DNA of 64,000 nt, from the NCBI GenBank assembly GCA_017562135.1, contig QEYB01000670.1, positions 1 through 64,000 of the forward strand, read 5' to 3'. This document shows positions 25,401 through 38,200 of the stretch, piece by piece. The notes beneath the pieces were generated by a model. It did not search any database. It was not told the DNA's origin and saw nothing but the letters and a program-made list of their open reading frames with translations. The DNA is from Dipylidium caninum (lineage: Eukaryota; Platyhelminthes; Cestoda; Cyclophyllidea; Dipylidiidae). The position numbers and the translations under genes were made by a program. Numbering within the stretch: position 1 is the stretch's first letter; every line of letters begins with the position of its first letter.

Positions 25401-28400
25401 AGCCTTTATGGAGCTGGTTATTTTTACTGCCTTCTGTGGGCTTTGGATCGATGCCTGCTCTTTGGTAAGTTCGTCTCATTATTTACAACTCCTTTCTCGA
25501 AAAATGCGCAAGATCACCTTTTCGTGCCGTTCTTCTTAGTAGTTCGCACATTTTAGTCCCGTCTAGCCATTTACCACTCTAGCACATGTTTCCAATCCTT
25601 GGCCGCAGTAGCCAAAGCAATTAGCTAATATGAAGCTAACAGATGCATGCATTTTGCATGTTTCCTTCATCGTTTTAGGGCATGTTTAACGCATCGGTGG
25701 CGCAGCGCTTGCGTGCCTTCAACTATGCGCCAATGGTTTTTACTTTCATTCACTGGACGATGGGTCTGATGTACCTATTTTACGTCTCCTCGCTATTCAT
25801 TATTATCCGTGATATTGTTCGTCCCGGAGTCCTCTGGTTCCTTCCTGACTTCACTGATCCCGACTACAGGCCCGTTCAAGATGTACTTTATCTCATTTAC
25901 CATTAATATCCCGCCATATTTCGTCACCTCTTGGTTAACCCTCCCGTCAACGTATTTTAGATGATTCTACTGCCCGTGGCGACATATATTCAACGCCTTG
26001 TAGTGAATCTCGTGAGTTCATTTTTGTTGGAACATACCTTAACGCAGCGGAGTTTTGATTCCATAGCTTTCATCCCACTGCATTTAGTCACTAACGGGGA
26101 TAATCGTGGTTCTCTCCATCTGGCTCCCCACTCGGATCATTCATAAAATTATTCCCGGATTTCTGCCTTTTCAGATGAGTCTCGCATAGTACGTATTACA
26201 CCCGATTATTACTATCTCTTTTATATAAACTATATTGTTTTCATGTCGTCACCACTTAAGTACTAATTTTTATGTTATTGCTTCATAAGGTCTGTGAAAA
26301 AGCTATAATGAATTAAGTATCATGCTATTCAATTAGCATCAACTGTAGACCACATTTTCTTAATTTTTCCACGCTTTTTAAACCTCGCTGGTACAAGGTT
26401 ATTTTTAGTACGTGATCAAAAGCCGCATCATGGGAAATGTTTTCAGATAAAGAAGCGATGGCGGGAGAATTAGTGAGGTTCAAATAGCTCGTACGCTAAT
26501 TACCAGACGAGCAAATGAATAGTTTCATCGGAGTCCCCCTTTTCTGTTCAGTGACAGTCCAGTAGACTATTCAGTGGAGATAATAATTCTCCAAATAGTA
26601 ATGCCCTTCTTGTTGGATGGTCAATTCAAAATATTCCTCTCGACGGCGCTGCGCAAGTGGTGTGTCGGAGCCGCGTGGATTTTGGGACTGCGTAGCTACC
26701 TTCTTGGGGATGTTGTCTTCGAACCCAATGTAAGTTGCAATTCCTATGGTATTCATTGGAACTGTCTCATTTTGGTAAATACCATGAGGAATGTCTTTTG
26801 TGGAAAGGTACTGTGTAGTTGGAAGCCCCGTTTTATTTGAGTTTGGTCCTGCAATCCTTGCGATTATCGTTCGTGTTGGAGTAAAGGCAGAGAGGAAGTC
26901 TAGGTCTGACCTTGTAGGAAATAGTACAACAAACATAGGGCTTCCAAGAATCCGTCTTCCCTTGTGACCAGACCTTATTTTTAATAACCTCAAAAATGCC
27001 TAACTCCATTAAACGAGCTCTGGGAAGATGATCATTGCCAGATTTCTAGTGAACATTAGTTATTACAATAGTCGCATCGCTTGAGTTTTTCTAACTTCTC
27101 TTTTCGTACTAAAAAGTAACTCTTGATTTATTGGCATACCAACTACGGAACACCTGTTGTCCATAATTTTCCAACTACGGAACACCTGTTGTCCATAATT
27201 TTCCAAGTTGAAGTAGTACGTGATAGCGGATTCCCTTCATTGTTTCAACTTCACATCACCATTGAGGTCATCAAATTGCCACGAAATGAAATTCTGCAGC
27301 TTTCGAGATAGGGTAGGTTTAGGAAATTTACCAATGTTGTAGGATGAAATCGTAATGCCAGACGGACGCCGGATTCCTGCCACTGCGGTATCGACAGCTT
27401 CCGAGGCGGACTCTAATACCTCAGGCAGTGACAATTCTGGAAACGGTGAGAATGGTGCGGGCGGTGAAGCAGAAAACACGGCAGTTCCACCGCCGCCGAC
27501 AGGTGGTTACGCGCCGTACGTGCGCCCGCGCTTCTTTGTAGTACGCCTTTTCAGCCTTCTGGTTCTCCTCGTAACCTCCCTCGTCGTCATCAGTCTTGTC
27601 GTCCTCGTGGTGCCCGTCGCTCTTGGTCGACTTATGTTGGGCCACATGGGGCTCAGCCAGACCCTGCACCATGATGCTCTCACCCTTCTTGTTGGGGTCT
27701 GTTCCTTAATGGGATGGGCTAAGACTATCCTCTGGTAAGCTAATTCACCTTTGCTGCGTGCTTTTACAGACCTAACATTTCGTAACGAATACTTCGACGC
27801 ATATCTGCACTTTAATTTTTTAATGTACTGCCCGAGCATTTGGTGGAGTAACGAGTGCTGATAACATTTTTAAAGGTGGTGTGGTTTGTTTATAGGATCC
27901 ATACAGTTCTTTAGAAATCCGTAGTGTTTCACACTGGTGCACTACTGGCTGAGGGATCTTTAGTTCAATGGAATGTTTTCATTTGGCTTATTTTGGTGAT
28001 TATCTGTTTGATTTAACAGTTATCAATTGCTGTCAAATCTATTTGTTTATTAGGCAGAAAAGTGCAACGACAGTAACCACAACTGCGGGGCATCTTTCAT
28101 TAGATTACCACCAGTATTTTCATTCCTTTACTAAATTCTGCTGCACACAATTTAACTATCTGATTCGCACTCCTAAAATATATCATAAGAAATTGAGTAA
28201 TAAACTTTTTTTTTTGATCCGAGATTTTTTGTATGTTATAGAGGCTCTTGGGTAAAAAATAGCCCGCATTTTGGTAAAAGTGACCAACTTTAGAAAAGTA
28301 GACTCTTATCAAGGTCCTGACGTGGATAACAACTCCGAAGAGCCATCTTTTACGATAAGCCCATTTTTACTTTTCAGCCTACCGGTGGTACTGCGGACTT

Positions 28401-29481
28401 TACATAACGTATGGCGCATATTCATGGATACGTTGGCCTACCTAACCACATGGGACGGTTGGCGTTGGCTCTCGGAGTGGACCTTGGGGATAGGAGAGTG
28501 GTTACGAGGCAACTCGTTCGCACCGCATTGGGCGCGTCGCGAGGCACTGGCTCTGATGTTGCCACCGCTTACCGACATGGCGGCTAACGGCGAAGACGCG
28601 GACACAAACGCACTCCAACGGAAACGGGTAATCCGCGAACTCTTGTTGACGCTATCCGTACCTCTTCGATTGGCCTTCCTATCAGCCGTTCTGCTGATCC
28701 TCCTGCCCGCCTCTCTCGGTCTCCTCGTCAACCTTGTCATTTTCATTCCCATCTGGATCGGACCCGAGAAAACCCTGGCTATCGGATTTTCAGAGGTAGA
28801 GAAATATCCCCACTAAGTGACTCTGAACATTTACGAATCCCTATTATTTGTTAGAGCTGGATTTTCGGAGTGATGCACCTGAAGACTTGTATGGTAATTC
28901 TACTGGTGGGTCCGCGTTGGTCAGTTCGGGACCGACTGGAAGAAATTCACGATGAAATTTTACACAGCTGGCCCGCAGTCCGTGTTTTTCGCATCATCCG
29001 ACTCTCCCTACCCTTCTTGGCGTCTCTCGGGTTCTCGCTCTCTTTCCCATTCCTCCTTGCCTATTATCTTAGTCCTTTTCTCGGTGAGTCCCTTATATCT
29101 TGTCATTTAATCTTGAACAACAGTGCTACAATCACTTTTCATTTTCAAGACATCCGACCGGAAGTGGCCTTCCGTTACGTCTATCCCCTACTATTTGGAG
29201 TAGCTATGCTCGGTGGTTTTCTCTACTGGCAATTGCGCCAATGCATCAGACTGTACGAACAAATCAAAGATGCTGAGTAAACCTTCGTTTCATATCATAA
29301 CATTTGCGGAATATAAAACAACTCACCGGGATGTTCTATTTTCAGGTATCTGATTGGGAGAAGACTGGTTAATTACGGAGATGCGGACAATGATGCGATA
29401 CCAACGCCGAGCGCCTCAGCCGAAATAGGAACACAGACAGACAGTGGTCTCGACAATGAAGTGACAGTTGCGGCCACATGA
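22412..29481 (+). CDS. MARCH6: E3 ubiquitin ligase MARCH6/TEB4/Doa10 (first part of RING-CH not found)
   Basis: Polytopic ER membrane ubiquitin ligase of ER-associated degradation. Exons: 22412-22730, 23068-23296, 23839-24087, 24165-24223, 24965-25074, 25347-25464, 25679-25882, 25961-26011, 26088-26188, 26552-26729, 27343-27734, 28378-28795, 28855-29083, 29150-29276, 29346-29481 (about 973 codons); every phase matches. The first exon enters in phase 2 and encodes the last half of the RING-CH finger (LVQWLQYSKRQTCELCNHRF), then membrane segments and PLTVSRIYKCFFSGN. Later landmarks: VWLREQLVIGG, an acidic/Pro-Gln linker, LERIFGLDG, the conserved TEB4/Doa10 core (GLCYVYIKVPIIAFMELVIF, CGLWIDACSL), RPGVLWFL, SYLLGD, and a C-terminal helix ending YLIGRRLVNYG before a hydrophilic tail. 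The N-terminal zinc ligands should be upstream but were not located. At least twelve hydrophobic segments are visible. Confidence 0.93.
27139..27206. repeat. Perfect 32-bp tandem duplication in an intron
   Basis: A 32-bp unit starting CCAACTACGGAACACC occurs at 27139-27170 and again, unchanged, at 27171-27202, followed by four bases of a third copy. It lies inside a MARCH6 intron. The identity of the copies suggests a recent slippage event or an assembly duplication. Confidence 0.95.
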
Positions 29482-29749
29482 TGTTCCTCTAAACGCATGT
29501 TTACTCCTATTTCCTTTAACAACATACTGCTTTATTCACTTTCCCTAAATTATGCATCCCTCTTCCACCCGCTCTTGTAAATAGGTTTGCTGAGCACAAC
29601 CAACGCCTCGCGTTTCCGTACACTTTTGTCTCGATTTAGCGACAAATTGCCATTTAGACCGAAACGAGAACAAGCGATTCATCGTACAGTGTCGAAATAT
29701 TTAGTGAAGGTCAAAATGTAGATAGACGTCGCATAGAAGGAGCCGGCGG

Positions 29750-32627
29750 CTAATCAACCCTCCTGTACAATTTTGGTGGGCGAGAGGGTGTCTTCTTTGC
29801 CTTTAGCTGAAACAAAGAATCAGAGTTTTGTCGTAATAAATCCGAAATTGTTCTGTGGGACAGGAACGTCGTTCAATCAGCCATTGAGGCATCTCATGAT
29901 TAGTTATAAAGCTCACCGGATTTAAACTACCACTAAGGTGGGGAGTACGTTGTGCTAAGTTGACTTTATACAAAGGAATCACGATGCCAATATATCCTAA
30001 TAATTTCAAGTTTCAGTAAAAATTTGATATTTTGAGACATACCGTTTTTAAGCGTGGCCTGGGTACACTCGTTTCCCCTTGGGCGTTAGTAGGCTTCAGC
30101 CCAAGCTGAATAATAAGTGTAGAGGCAGAGAAGGTGGCAAAATTTGCAATGGGGTAATGAGAGTAACTTACTCCTGAGTGTTTGGCCCTCAATGCTGCCA
30201 GTTGTGCATCCGACTTTGGTACATGTACCTATCAGACGGCCCAAATTATTACCACTCAAAAGAGATCTCTAATACGCAAACAGAGGTAGGGAGTTATCCG
30301 AATTTCCCGGGATTACTAGGGTTGTTGAGTAAGATAGATAACTCACAGCGCTAATGTACTTGTCTATTTCACGCCTGTCAACGGGTAGACTGGCACGCCT
30401 CACCAAATCCTAAAATGGAACACCATGAACATATTTTTGTAGAAAGGGGAATCCTACTGAGAAATACCTAGACAGAATGGTGTTTATTTTTAGAAAAATT
30501 GAATTATAAATGAGCCAAGAAGAAGAAGAAAGAGATCAATGTAGACTTGGATTTTTTGAATCCCAAAAAGTTAAAGTTCAAAGCGCCATGAACACTGGTT
30601 TTCTAGCAGAAATAGTAGTGACTGATTCCTTAGACTAAATGTGAATATTACAACCATTAGGAAAGATTTAGTACAGATTATTTGTGAAAGTAACTCACAT
30701 TTTTGTGAGACTGATATGCGGCAATGAGTTTTGTTGCAGATTGAATTAGCGTATTTCGGCTGTAATCGAAAGTATGGACGAAATAAGTTAAGGATCTCCA
30801 ACTGCATTAGCGTCTTTATTGTAACGATGGCATTAACCGGTTAGCATAATCATCAGTGATGAATAGTCATAAAGATCAACAATCTCCATTAACAGGACAA
30901 AAAACTATTTTGATAAAAATTTAAGCCATGCATCGTGTAGGGTTAAAAGTACGGTTAAAACGGTCTTATGGTTCGGGATTAAATTCTATACAAAATTCTG
31001 GTGATAAGATTAATGTAATGTAGAAGAAAGAGCACTAGTCATTAGAAATCTTCAATAAGAATTTGTTCCTATAAAGTAGGATACTCAAGTCCGTGCTAAT
31101 TGGACTTAATGAAATTGTGCTACCATCACTTACACCATATGTGGTTCACAAGTAAGTAGCAAACTCGAAGGTATGACACGCGATGTAATGCACTCCTCAT
31201 AGTAGCACATTAACATGTTCAGTGTAGCGAAGTATTCGCATACCGTGGACACACCTGCAGTCTTTATAGAAAAGGGATTCATTATGAACCTCGTCAACTC
31301 TTTTTGCACTTTCTGAATATCAACATCTTGGTTGGATAAGGGAACTAGAAAAAAATTATAAAAAACCTCAGATCCCGACGCTTATGACAACAATAAAGTG
31401 GAGGGAGATGGAAAATTTACGTTTCCAAGATTGCTCGAAGAGGTTCCTCATTAATTTCTTCAAAAGGACGGCGTGAGAAACATCAAGTGAGAATTTAGCT
31501 TCCTTTATGACAAACATGGGTGCCGTAAATGGCAGTATATTGGTTTGTCCGTGGGAGGATGTGGCTGTATCGCGATGGAAGCTTGCAACTAATGATTCAA
31601 TTTCGTAAATCGGAGAAACGGATATCCGCTTTAGAAAAGCACATCGGTGGTGATATGATGCTGAGATTGAAGAGAGAAGAACGCCTACTTTGTCTTGGAC
31701 GCTTGAGAAAATATTTTTCACATCACTTGACAAATCATTAGTTAGGAGATAGTCGGTAGCTTGAAGTAGACTATGTTCAGGAGAGTAAGATGAAAAGAAA
31801 GCAACTATAACTTTCGGATGAACACGTCTTTAATCAAAAGTTGTATGAATGGATTTTTAATCACCATAATGATTGGAAAGCAAAATAAGTGATAACAATG
31901 TAGACGACAAATCATACCAGAACAACATATCGAGAAGGACGACAACATCACTTTCTTCTATACTGTGACGATGGTTTGCAAACGTGAATAAATCCGAGAT
32001 AAATCCATAAATTCGGGCGTAATTTGGGGAAATGAGTCCTCTGGATCCACTCAATCGCTTACCGAGGTACTTGCTTTCACTATCTTCGGAACATTCGTTT
32101 TTTACAATTGATTCAAGTACCTGTTCCAAATCAGAATACATGTTAAAAACATAGAAAATAACGGCTATTACCGACAACACCGCAAATGTCGGAGAAAACT
32201 GAAGTGGCACAACCGCTCTAAGGCTATTCTTCAAAATCTAGAGACAACAAAGCTCGGATAAAGTCACAGAAACCTCCAAAACGCTCTCTTCCGATGAAAT
32301 TTGTTCAAGTTTCATATCAGTCCCAAAATCAGCCTCATCATTTGATAAACATAAGGAAATGAGCTGTTCAATCTACATGAAAGTTTACTACAAGTTAAAG
32401 AAGACAAACGTCTTCAGTCTTCTTCGAAGGTAGAATTTTATTTATGTCTTCCGCAGATAACATATCGTCCCTGTTTATTAATGGTAACTAGCATGGACCT
32501 ACCTTTCCAGTGCCCAAATTATTTTGTCAAGATCGGATAGCGACCAGTTGGACGCGACTCTGTGTAGCTTTCTCGGGACGCACACATAGTCAGGCGGCAA
32601 ATCTACCCGCCCAAAGCAGGCAGCCAT
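29750..32627 (-). CDS. Uncharacterised protein, N-terminal half SNAPC2-like
   Basis: Minus-strand exons with matching phases: 32627-32503, 32470-32410, 32372-32274, 32237-31897, 31827-31421, 31326-31255, 31163-31136, 30759-30699, 30409-30347, 30228-30172, 29806-29750 (about 456 residues, stop at 29750). The segment NWSLSDLDKIIWALE followed by SAEDINKILPSKKTEDIEQL has the spacing of a SANT-like helix set. Later SPNYARIYGFISDL and SIEESDVVVLLDML resemble SNAPC2 (snRNA-activating complex subunit 2) as I remember it. The C-terminus is basic (LKAKKTPSRPPKLYRR). Weak points: the donor at 31897 is poor, and without that splice the frame stops near 31859. The SNAPC2-like part could then end there and the rest be a second gene; a 22-nt intron at 32062-32041 is a further alternative. 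Exon 31163-31136 is only 28 nt. Confidence 0.55.
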
Positions 32628-33696
32628 ACACGACCAGTGTAATACTGGGGTTTTTCATGTACCGCGGTCTAGCGCGGGTTGTATGAACAAATCAGTAGTA
32701 AAATTAGCAAAAGAAAAGTAGACAAAAAACCACAAAGGCGGGTTAACTAAATTATAATGCATTTAGAGTACCTCAGACAGGAGGCGAAAGTCTATTTATG
32801 TGTGGTAGTTTATGTTGAGGTTGGGAGAATTCTCAGCAAAACCAGTGTTCCACTTCGGACAGAGGGTGCCTCACTATCGGCACATAGTTTGGACTTTAAC
32901 CCCCAGCCGAGATGTATGAATTGTGAACGTTTTGGTTGCGCTGAAATCTCCTTAACATAAAACAGGCTCAATTGATTTATGTTGAGAAAAGTGGACTGAT
33001 CAAGTGTTGCTTTATCATATGTGTAATGAATTGTACACGGCGAGTTATCTAAAGCATGTTAAACAACTCACACAAATGTGTTGATCATGGAGAACCCAAG
33101 TTATCCCGTCGCCTACTATTTACTATACCTGCACGTAAATTTCTACTCTTAGTTGACTCTTTTTTTCTATTACGGACTCGGAGTTATTGTCCTAACTGTA
33201 CGATTGGCTGATTTATAATTCTTTATATGTCAAGGCCTCAGTGACTTTGTCTAGAGTTGCTAGCTTTTCCCAAAAATGTACCTCTTATTCTATAAGGCTT
33301 CTATTATGCGTCTTCTTAATTTGTCCTAACTCTCATTTTCCCAGCGCCTCTTTTGACATTGGGGGACGGTGTGTATCATCCTGCGCTAGTTCACATACAT
33401 TCTATTTCCTGTTCTTAAAGACTATCTATTTAGTGGTTCATTTGCACTGGAGGACTGTTTTCGCCAGAATTTGGTTAGGTTAGCAGGATGCGGTCAGGCT
33501 GTTTTTTCCGATCTCTTCTAAGTCTACTTCGTACATTTACCAATAAACTATTTGAATTTGGCAATGTCTGTAACCCATATGGCCGTATATTTGTTTATGC
33601 ATCGCAATGTTTCGTCATATTTGTATCTTTGAAGTGCATTTCATACTCACCATTGGCCTCTAGCATTATGTTTTGTTACATTCTTACTTTTTAGTC
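32628..33696. other. Intergenic / 5' region of UQCR11
   Basis: About 1.07 kb without a recognisable coding exon. The sequence just before 33697 is a good splice acceptor (TTACTTTTTAG then TC before the ATG), so at least one non-coding 5' exon of the UQCR11 gene probably lies in this stretch. Confidence 0.55.
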
Positions 33697-33900
33697 ATGA
33701 AAATGTTCTTCAAGGATTATATCAAATCCGTGCGTTATGCCTCGCAGCCGGGTCTAAACCTTTTAAGGAACTGGGGCCGCTCTCTTGCCATGTATGGCGT
33801 TGGCGCCGCCATACTAGCGGTATACTTCATCGACTGGCGTGTCATTGTAACGCGTATTCCATTCTACAGGAAGAAGTTCGAAAACCGGAAAATAGAGTAG
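33697..33900 (+). CDS. UQCR11: Cytochrome b-c1 complex subunit 10 (UQCR11-like)
   Basis: Small accessory subunit of mitochondrial complex III (ubiquinol-cytochrome c reductase). 67 residues in one coding exon; family members are about 56. The sequence shows a single membrane-spanning segment (SLAMYGVGAAILAVYFIDW) flanked by RNWGR and WRVIVTRIPFYRKKF, matching the family pattern of a helix followed by DWR and IP/VPY and a basic tail. The start is the first Met after a strong acceptor at 33695-33696; the N-terminus (MKMFFKDYIKS) is compatible with import without a long presequence. The gene stands alone between the SNAPC2-like gene and the giant gene. Confidence 0.8.
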   Translation: MKMFFKDYIKSVRYASQPGLNLLRNWGRSLAMYGVGAAILAVYFIDWRVIVTRIPFYRKKFENRKIE

Positions 33901-35166
33901 CGGCTTTGTTAAACTTCGAAAAACACTCACTCCCACTGTACGCTTACCTCAGGGCGGCTTTCTCTTTCTCTTTGTAGTCTAATTAAAAAAATTTTAGTGA
34001 TTTCCATGTATTAATTGTGTTCGACACGCTTTCGAATGTTGGGACTGGAGCCGGTCTTCGGTTTATGCTTGATAGGAATTTGCACGAGGCACGCGGTGCT
34101 AGTTCCCGCTGCGTAATGTGTAGTTGTTGCGCGTCTATCCGTGGAAACTGGGACCGTCTGTTTAAGAGATCCGATTCCCGACGGGCAACATATGTTATCG
34201 TTAGACGTGGTCGTCGCTGTAGTTTTGGAAATTATGCCCGCATATAAGTTGTTAGGTCAACTCTTCTACAGGAAAAGTGGTGCTCCCCGTTTCTGACGTG
34301 TGGTAGTATGCCTTCGAATAATGTATTCTCCCCATAGTGGCAGGCTATCTTTGGTGACTGAATGAATTTCAATCGGGAAATTCGTTTGGGAGTTTGATCT
34401 CCGTTAAAACTAAGGAATAAGTCCTTGGAAGATACCCAAGCATTTTCCTGTTTGAGTCATTCCTCAGTGCATTATGTGCGCAAGGAATAAGATTGGAAAT
34501 GAATTTTGATGCGACGAGGCTATGGGATTATTCTCCCGCAATTGATTTCAGCATTATCGTCGCCACCTCTCGCAATCATTCAGGGACTGTGTGAAAGGAT
34601 TATATAAAATATGGATTTGAGGCAATTTCACAAACTGTATAATTTATTTGCATGAAGGGAGAGCGTATGTATGAATATCGCTGATGTGTGATTTAAAAGT
34701 CTCTCTTTAGCATGGCCCTGAATACTTCCTCGAATTCAAAAGCATTTACGTAATTTACTGTCCTCTTCATATCAAGCCGTTTCCATCAGTTTGCGGGTGG
34801 AAATTACTCCCTCCAAAGAGTTCCACTTATCAATAAATTGTTTTGTTGTATGCCAAAGAATTTATTGAGACAAATTTTATTAGTTGACCTACAACTGAAA
34901 CACCATTATCCCATAAAATTTAGCGTTGAGGATTAAAGAGGAGAAAGTTATGCGGGTTGGGCGTTTCGTTTGCGCTAGTTGCTGGTGCCATATGGAAAGG
35001 GAACGGGTACTTGGTGATGGGTATAAATGCGGCAGAAAAGCTCCCTGTGGGATCACTTCACGCCTCTACTCTTCGACGAGTCAACTTATTTCCGTGAGAT
35101 TGTCCAACGTTCTTCACCATTTAGCTATTAAATAGCCAAGCGCTGGATCTGGCTATCATCTCCACC
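33901..35166. other. Intergenic / promoter region of the giant Cys-rich gene
   Basis: About 1.27 kb, AT-rich, holding the UQCR11 3' flank and the upstream region of the giant gene. No coding exon is recognised. A TATA-like element is listed separately. Confidence 0.55.
35022..35029 (+). promoter_or_regulatory. Candidate TATA box of the giant Cys-rich gene
   Basis: TATAAATG lies 138 bases upstream of the signal-peptide ATG at 35167, a spacing that would leave a 5' UTR of roughly 110 bases. Judged by sequence match only. Confidence 0.35.
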
Positions 35167-35243
35167 ATGCTCTGCAACATACTAACGAAATCACTACTCT
35201 TTCTCGTAATCCTTGCTGCGTTCCCAGTGATTGCATCGAATAG
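35167..35243 (+). other. Signal peptide exon of the giant gene
   Basis: Encodes Met, a short polar stretch with Lys, the hydrophobic core SLLFLVILAAFPVIA and SNR, then a GTATGT donor in phase 2. The next exon (35780-35913) starts in the matching phase with S-G-C-P, so the mature protein would begin close to the first module. Confidence 0.85.
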
Positions 35244-38200
35244 GTATGTGGGGTCGTTTATCTCTTGTTATTTCCGTTTGTCACGACTGTGTAGTCTTAA
35301 TAAATCTCTTTTGACTAATAAACCAATGTAAAAGCCGCGATAAACATTGCTATAAGATCCTGCTGTTGTGCCCGATCTTCACTAACTTGTTTTTGGTCGA
35401 ATCGTTGACATTTGCTTTTCGCCCCCAGATTCCATCTCCGCTAGTAAAGTGAGGAGTCTTTTACGGACTTCTGCGAACTGGTTCGGTCCTAATTCTGTTA
35501 TTTCTATTTGAAACAAGACAAGTTCAACTAAAAAGAGACGATGAGATACGAATAATTGCGTAATACAACTTGTGAAAGGCAATACTTAACAAGCAAAGGA
35601 AAGTGTTGGGACGAAATGATTTTGTGTAAAGCTCGAAATTACAAATTAGTCTGTGCGACAAGTATCCATTTTATCTTTTCAATACCCTCATGTATAAGGA
35701 AAGAGGAAAGAAAAAAGAGTGCAATACTCGCCAATAAACTCATGTGCGCATACTAAAATCGCTTCCTTTGTTCCCCTAGCAGCGGTTGCCCCAAACCAAG
35801 TACGAATGAAATCTGTCGGAATAAAACCCGATTTCTCATCACTGAGGAGTATATTAAATCTCTCGAAGGCACTTGCAACAAAACCGTCAACCAACGTCGA
35901 TTACCCGACTTGGGTACTCTTCTCTTCTTTGCCTTTTCACACATTTTCGAGAAACGTTTTGCCTGTTTTACTGTCTGCCAAATCGCTATGATGTTTTTGC
36001 GTTTAAGTCTGCTCATCATAATTCATAGCAGTATTTAATAACCCATAAATTTTTCTTTAGAAAAGTACTTTAGTCTCGTTAGATATGATTTACTTATAAG
36101 TAGAAGATTTAGCATGAGGAGGGATGGGGTTATAGGGCTTACCGGCGGTTAAAATCGTCCATGCGGGAGAGAGATTGTAGAATTTTCTCTTCCCTTCTAG
36201 AATGTCCACTGCCTTCTCTCGTAAAAACTACTCCATGCTCTCCAGAGGGCCAAATGAAGGAACTGTATGAAGTTTACCAAAAACAAGATTGCAGTTGTGA
36301 AAAAGTTATTAAGAGCCTACAAAAAGCATGCCGTAAGTGTGTTAGGATAATATCTTTCTCCTTTTGTGCGTTACTATTTATGCACCCGTCATTTTGGAGG
36401 TGACATATATAGTAAATAAGTCTATTTCTGTGACTGCATCTTCTCGTCATGCCGGCTTCCCGACTATTTCGCTTATTTATATCAAAAATCTCGCATTTTA
36501 AAGTGTCAGCATTTGCCCTGATAGCTTGCAAATCCTGCGAAAACTTCCGCCTCGGTTGTGATCCTAGCACGAAAACAGTAGAAGTCACAACAGTATGCTA
36601 TCGCCGCACTAACAATGGGCAATGCGAACCACTACGTCGAGTCACCTACGAACCATGCGGAGGTACGACTTCCTCTTTGAAGGGGATTAGTGTGTCGATT
36701 TAAGATCCGCATTTAGCAAAGTGCTTTGCGGTCATTTTCAAGCCTACATGTCTAGTTGCTTCTTGAATCCTTCCACTCCGTCCAGACTGCCCAACGACAG
36801 TGAAAAGGAAAGAGCTACCCTGCAACTACTGCAAAGGGAGACGAGACGTCGTCCTGGTCACACAATTTAGGGAGGAGTCCGGACTGAGGAGATGTCTAGT
36901 TTCAGAAAAGACAATTAGCAATAACTGCGGTGAGTATCCAAATCTCCTCTTCACTTACTTTGCATTGCGGAGGTTTAAGGCGATGTGCATCCTTTCATAA
37001 TAAAGACTTCAATTCTAACAGCCGACAATTAAGGTAATAGACAGTCGACCTAGCGCAAGCACCCATTGTGAGGGGTCAGGCGAATTGTCGCCATTGGCAT
37101 TCGGTGCGAAGACTATTTTGCCTAAATTCGACAGCAAGTACGACATCGAAATTACTTGGTGATTTTGAGCGCCGTCACATCTCTCCTAAGAGTGATAAAT
37201 AAGGAGATGACGGGTCTGAAAGGAATCAAGTGCCTTTTCCTTCCGGGAAGTTGATTAATTTTAATTAATAAATTGTAATTAAGGACGTCTGGAGCGTCCA
37301 TCTCTATACTACTCAGTAGCCACCAATGGTATTTTCAGTCAAGTGGAGCTTTTCGAGTTTATTAATATTCTTGCTACTTTCTTGCATTCAGAATGCAAAC
37401 AGGGAGCGACTACCAAACTTGTGTGCGTGGGAAATGATTCCCTCATGCGACGAGTAGTCCACAAAAGACAAATTTCGTGTTCGGAATGCAAAATTAAAGA
37501 GATCGAAGTGCTGGACAAGAAGATAAGTGAGTAGCCAGTACTGCCTAATTCCGTGGGTTTTTTGACAAAGTGGCTGCAGGTAGAGTTCCCACTTTCTTGC
37601 TGACAGTTTGATCTGGGGCAGCAATAGACTTCACTTAAAGTTTTTCAGTATATGTATTAAATGTTTCGCCTCAATCCATCTTCACTGTGTCTATAAGTCG
37701 GTGGAGTAAGTGGGTTTTTAGGCGGAAATGGCCCTCAAGATTGTAATTTTCTGACTAGAATGCAGGGGTCAAGCTCTCGCACGCAGTCCCTGCAGACGTG
37801 ATCCCATTACTGGTGTTGGCTTTCAAGAGGTGCGCCTCATCAGCGAACAACCGGTCAACTGCACCTGCACTCGCTCTGTTCACGTGGTGAAACAAGTCTG
37901 CAGTGCGTTCCCCATCCTTCATCTGCTTCCCCCTATTCTCGTTCTCCTCCTTTTCCTCCATTTCTTCTCTTTCTCGGGATTTATGTGAAACGCTTTTGCA
38001 TAGGTTGTCCACCGGGTGTGAAGGAGGAAAAGCTATGTCATAGCCACAGCAACAGCATGTTAATAAAGTCGCTCCGTTACCGCCTCCGTCAGGCTGGTGG
38101 AATCCATGCAATTTGCCAGCGAACTGTTCAAATTAAACGTGTCCCTCCTCCGACTTGTCCACCGCTGAATGAGACGACGGAGGGTGGTCAGTCGACGAAG

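Noticed and set aside
31933..32062. 22-nt intron at 32062-32041 leading to the frame EDSFPQITPEFMDLSR
   Set aside because: The alternative unspliced frame contains the SNAPC2-like motifs and joins the downstream exons in phase; 22 nt is also below credible intron size. Kept only as an alternative.
34017..34247. 76-codon open frame on the plus strand
   Set aside because: Arg/Cys-rich composition with no homology, no splice sites that fit, and no link to the neighbouring genes.
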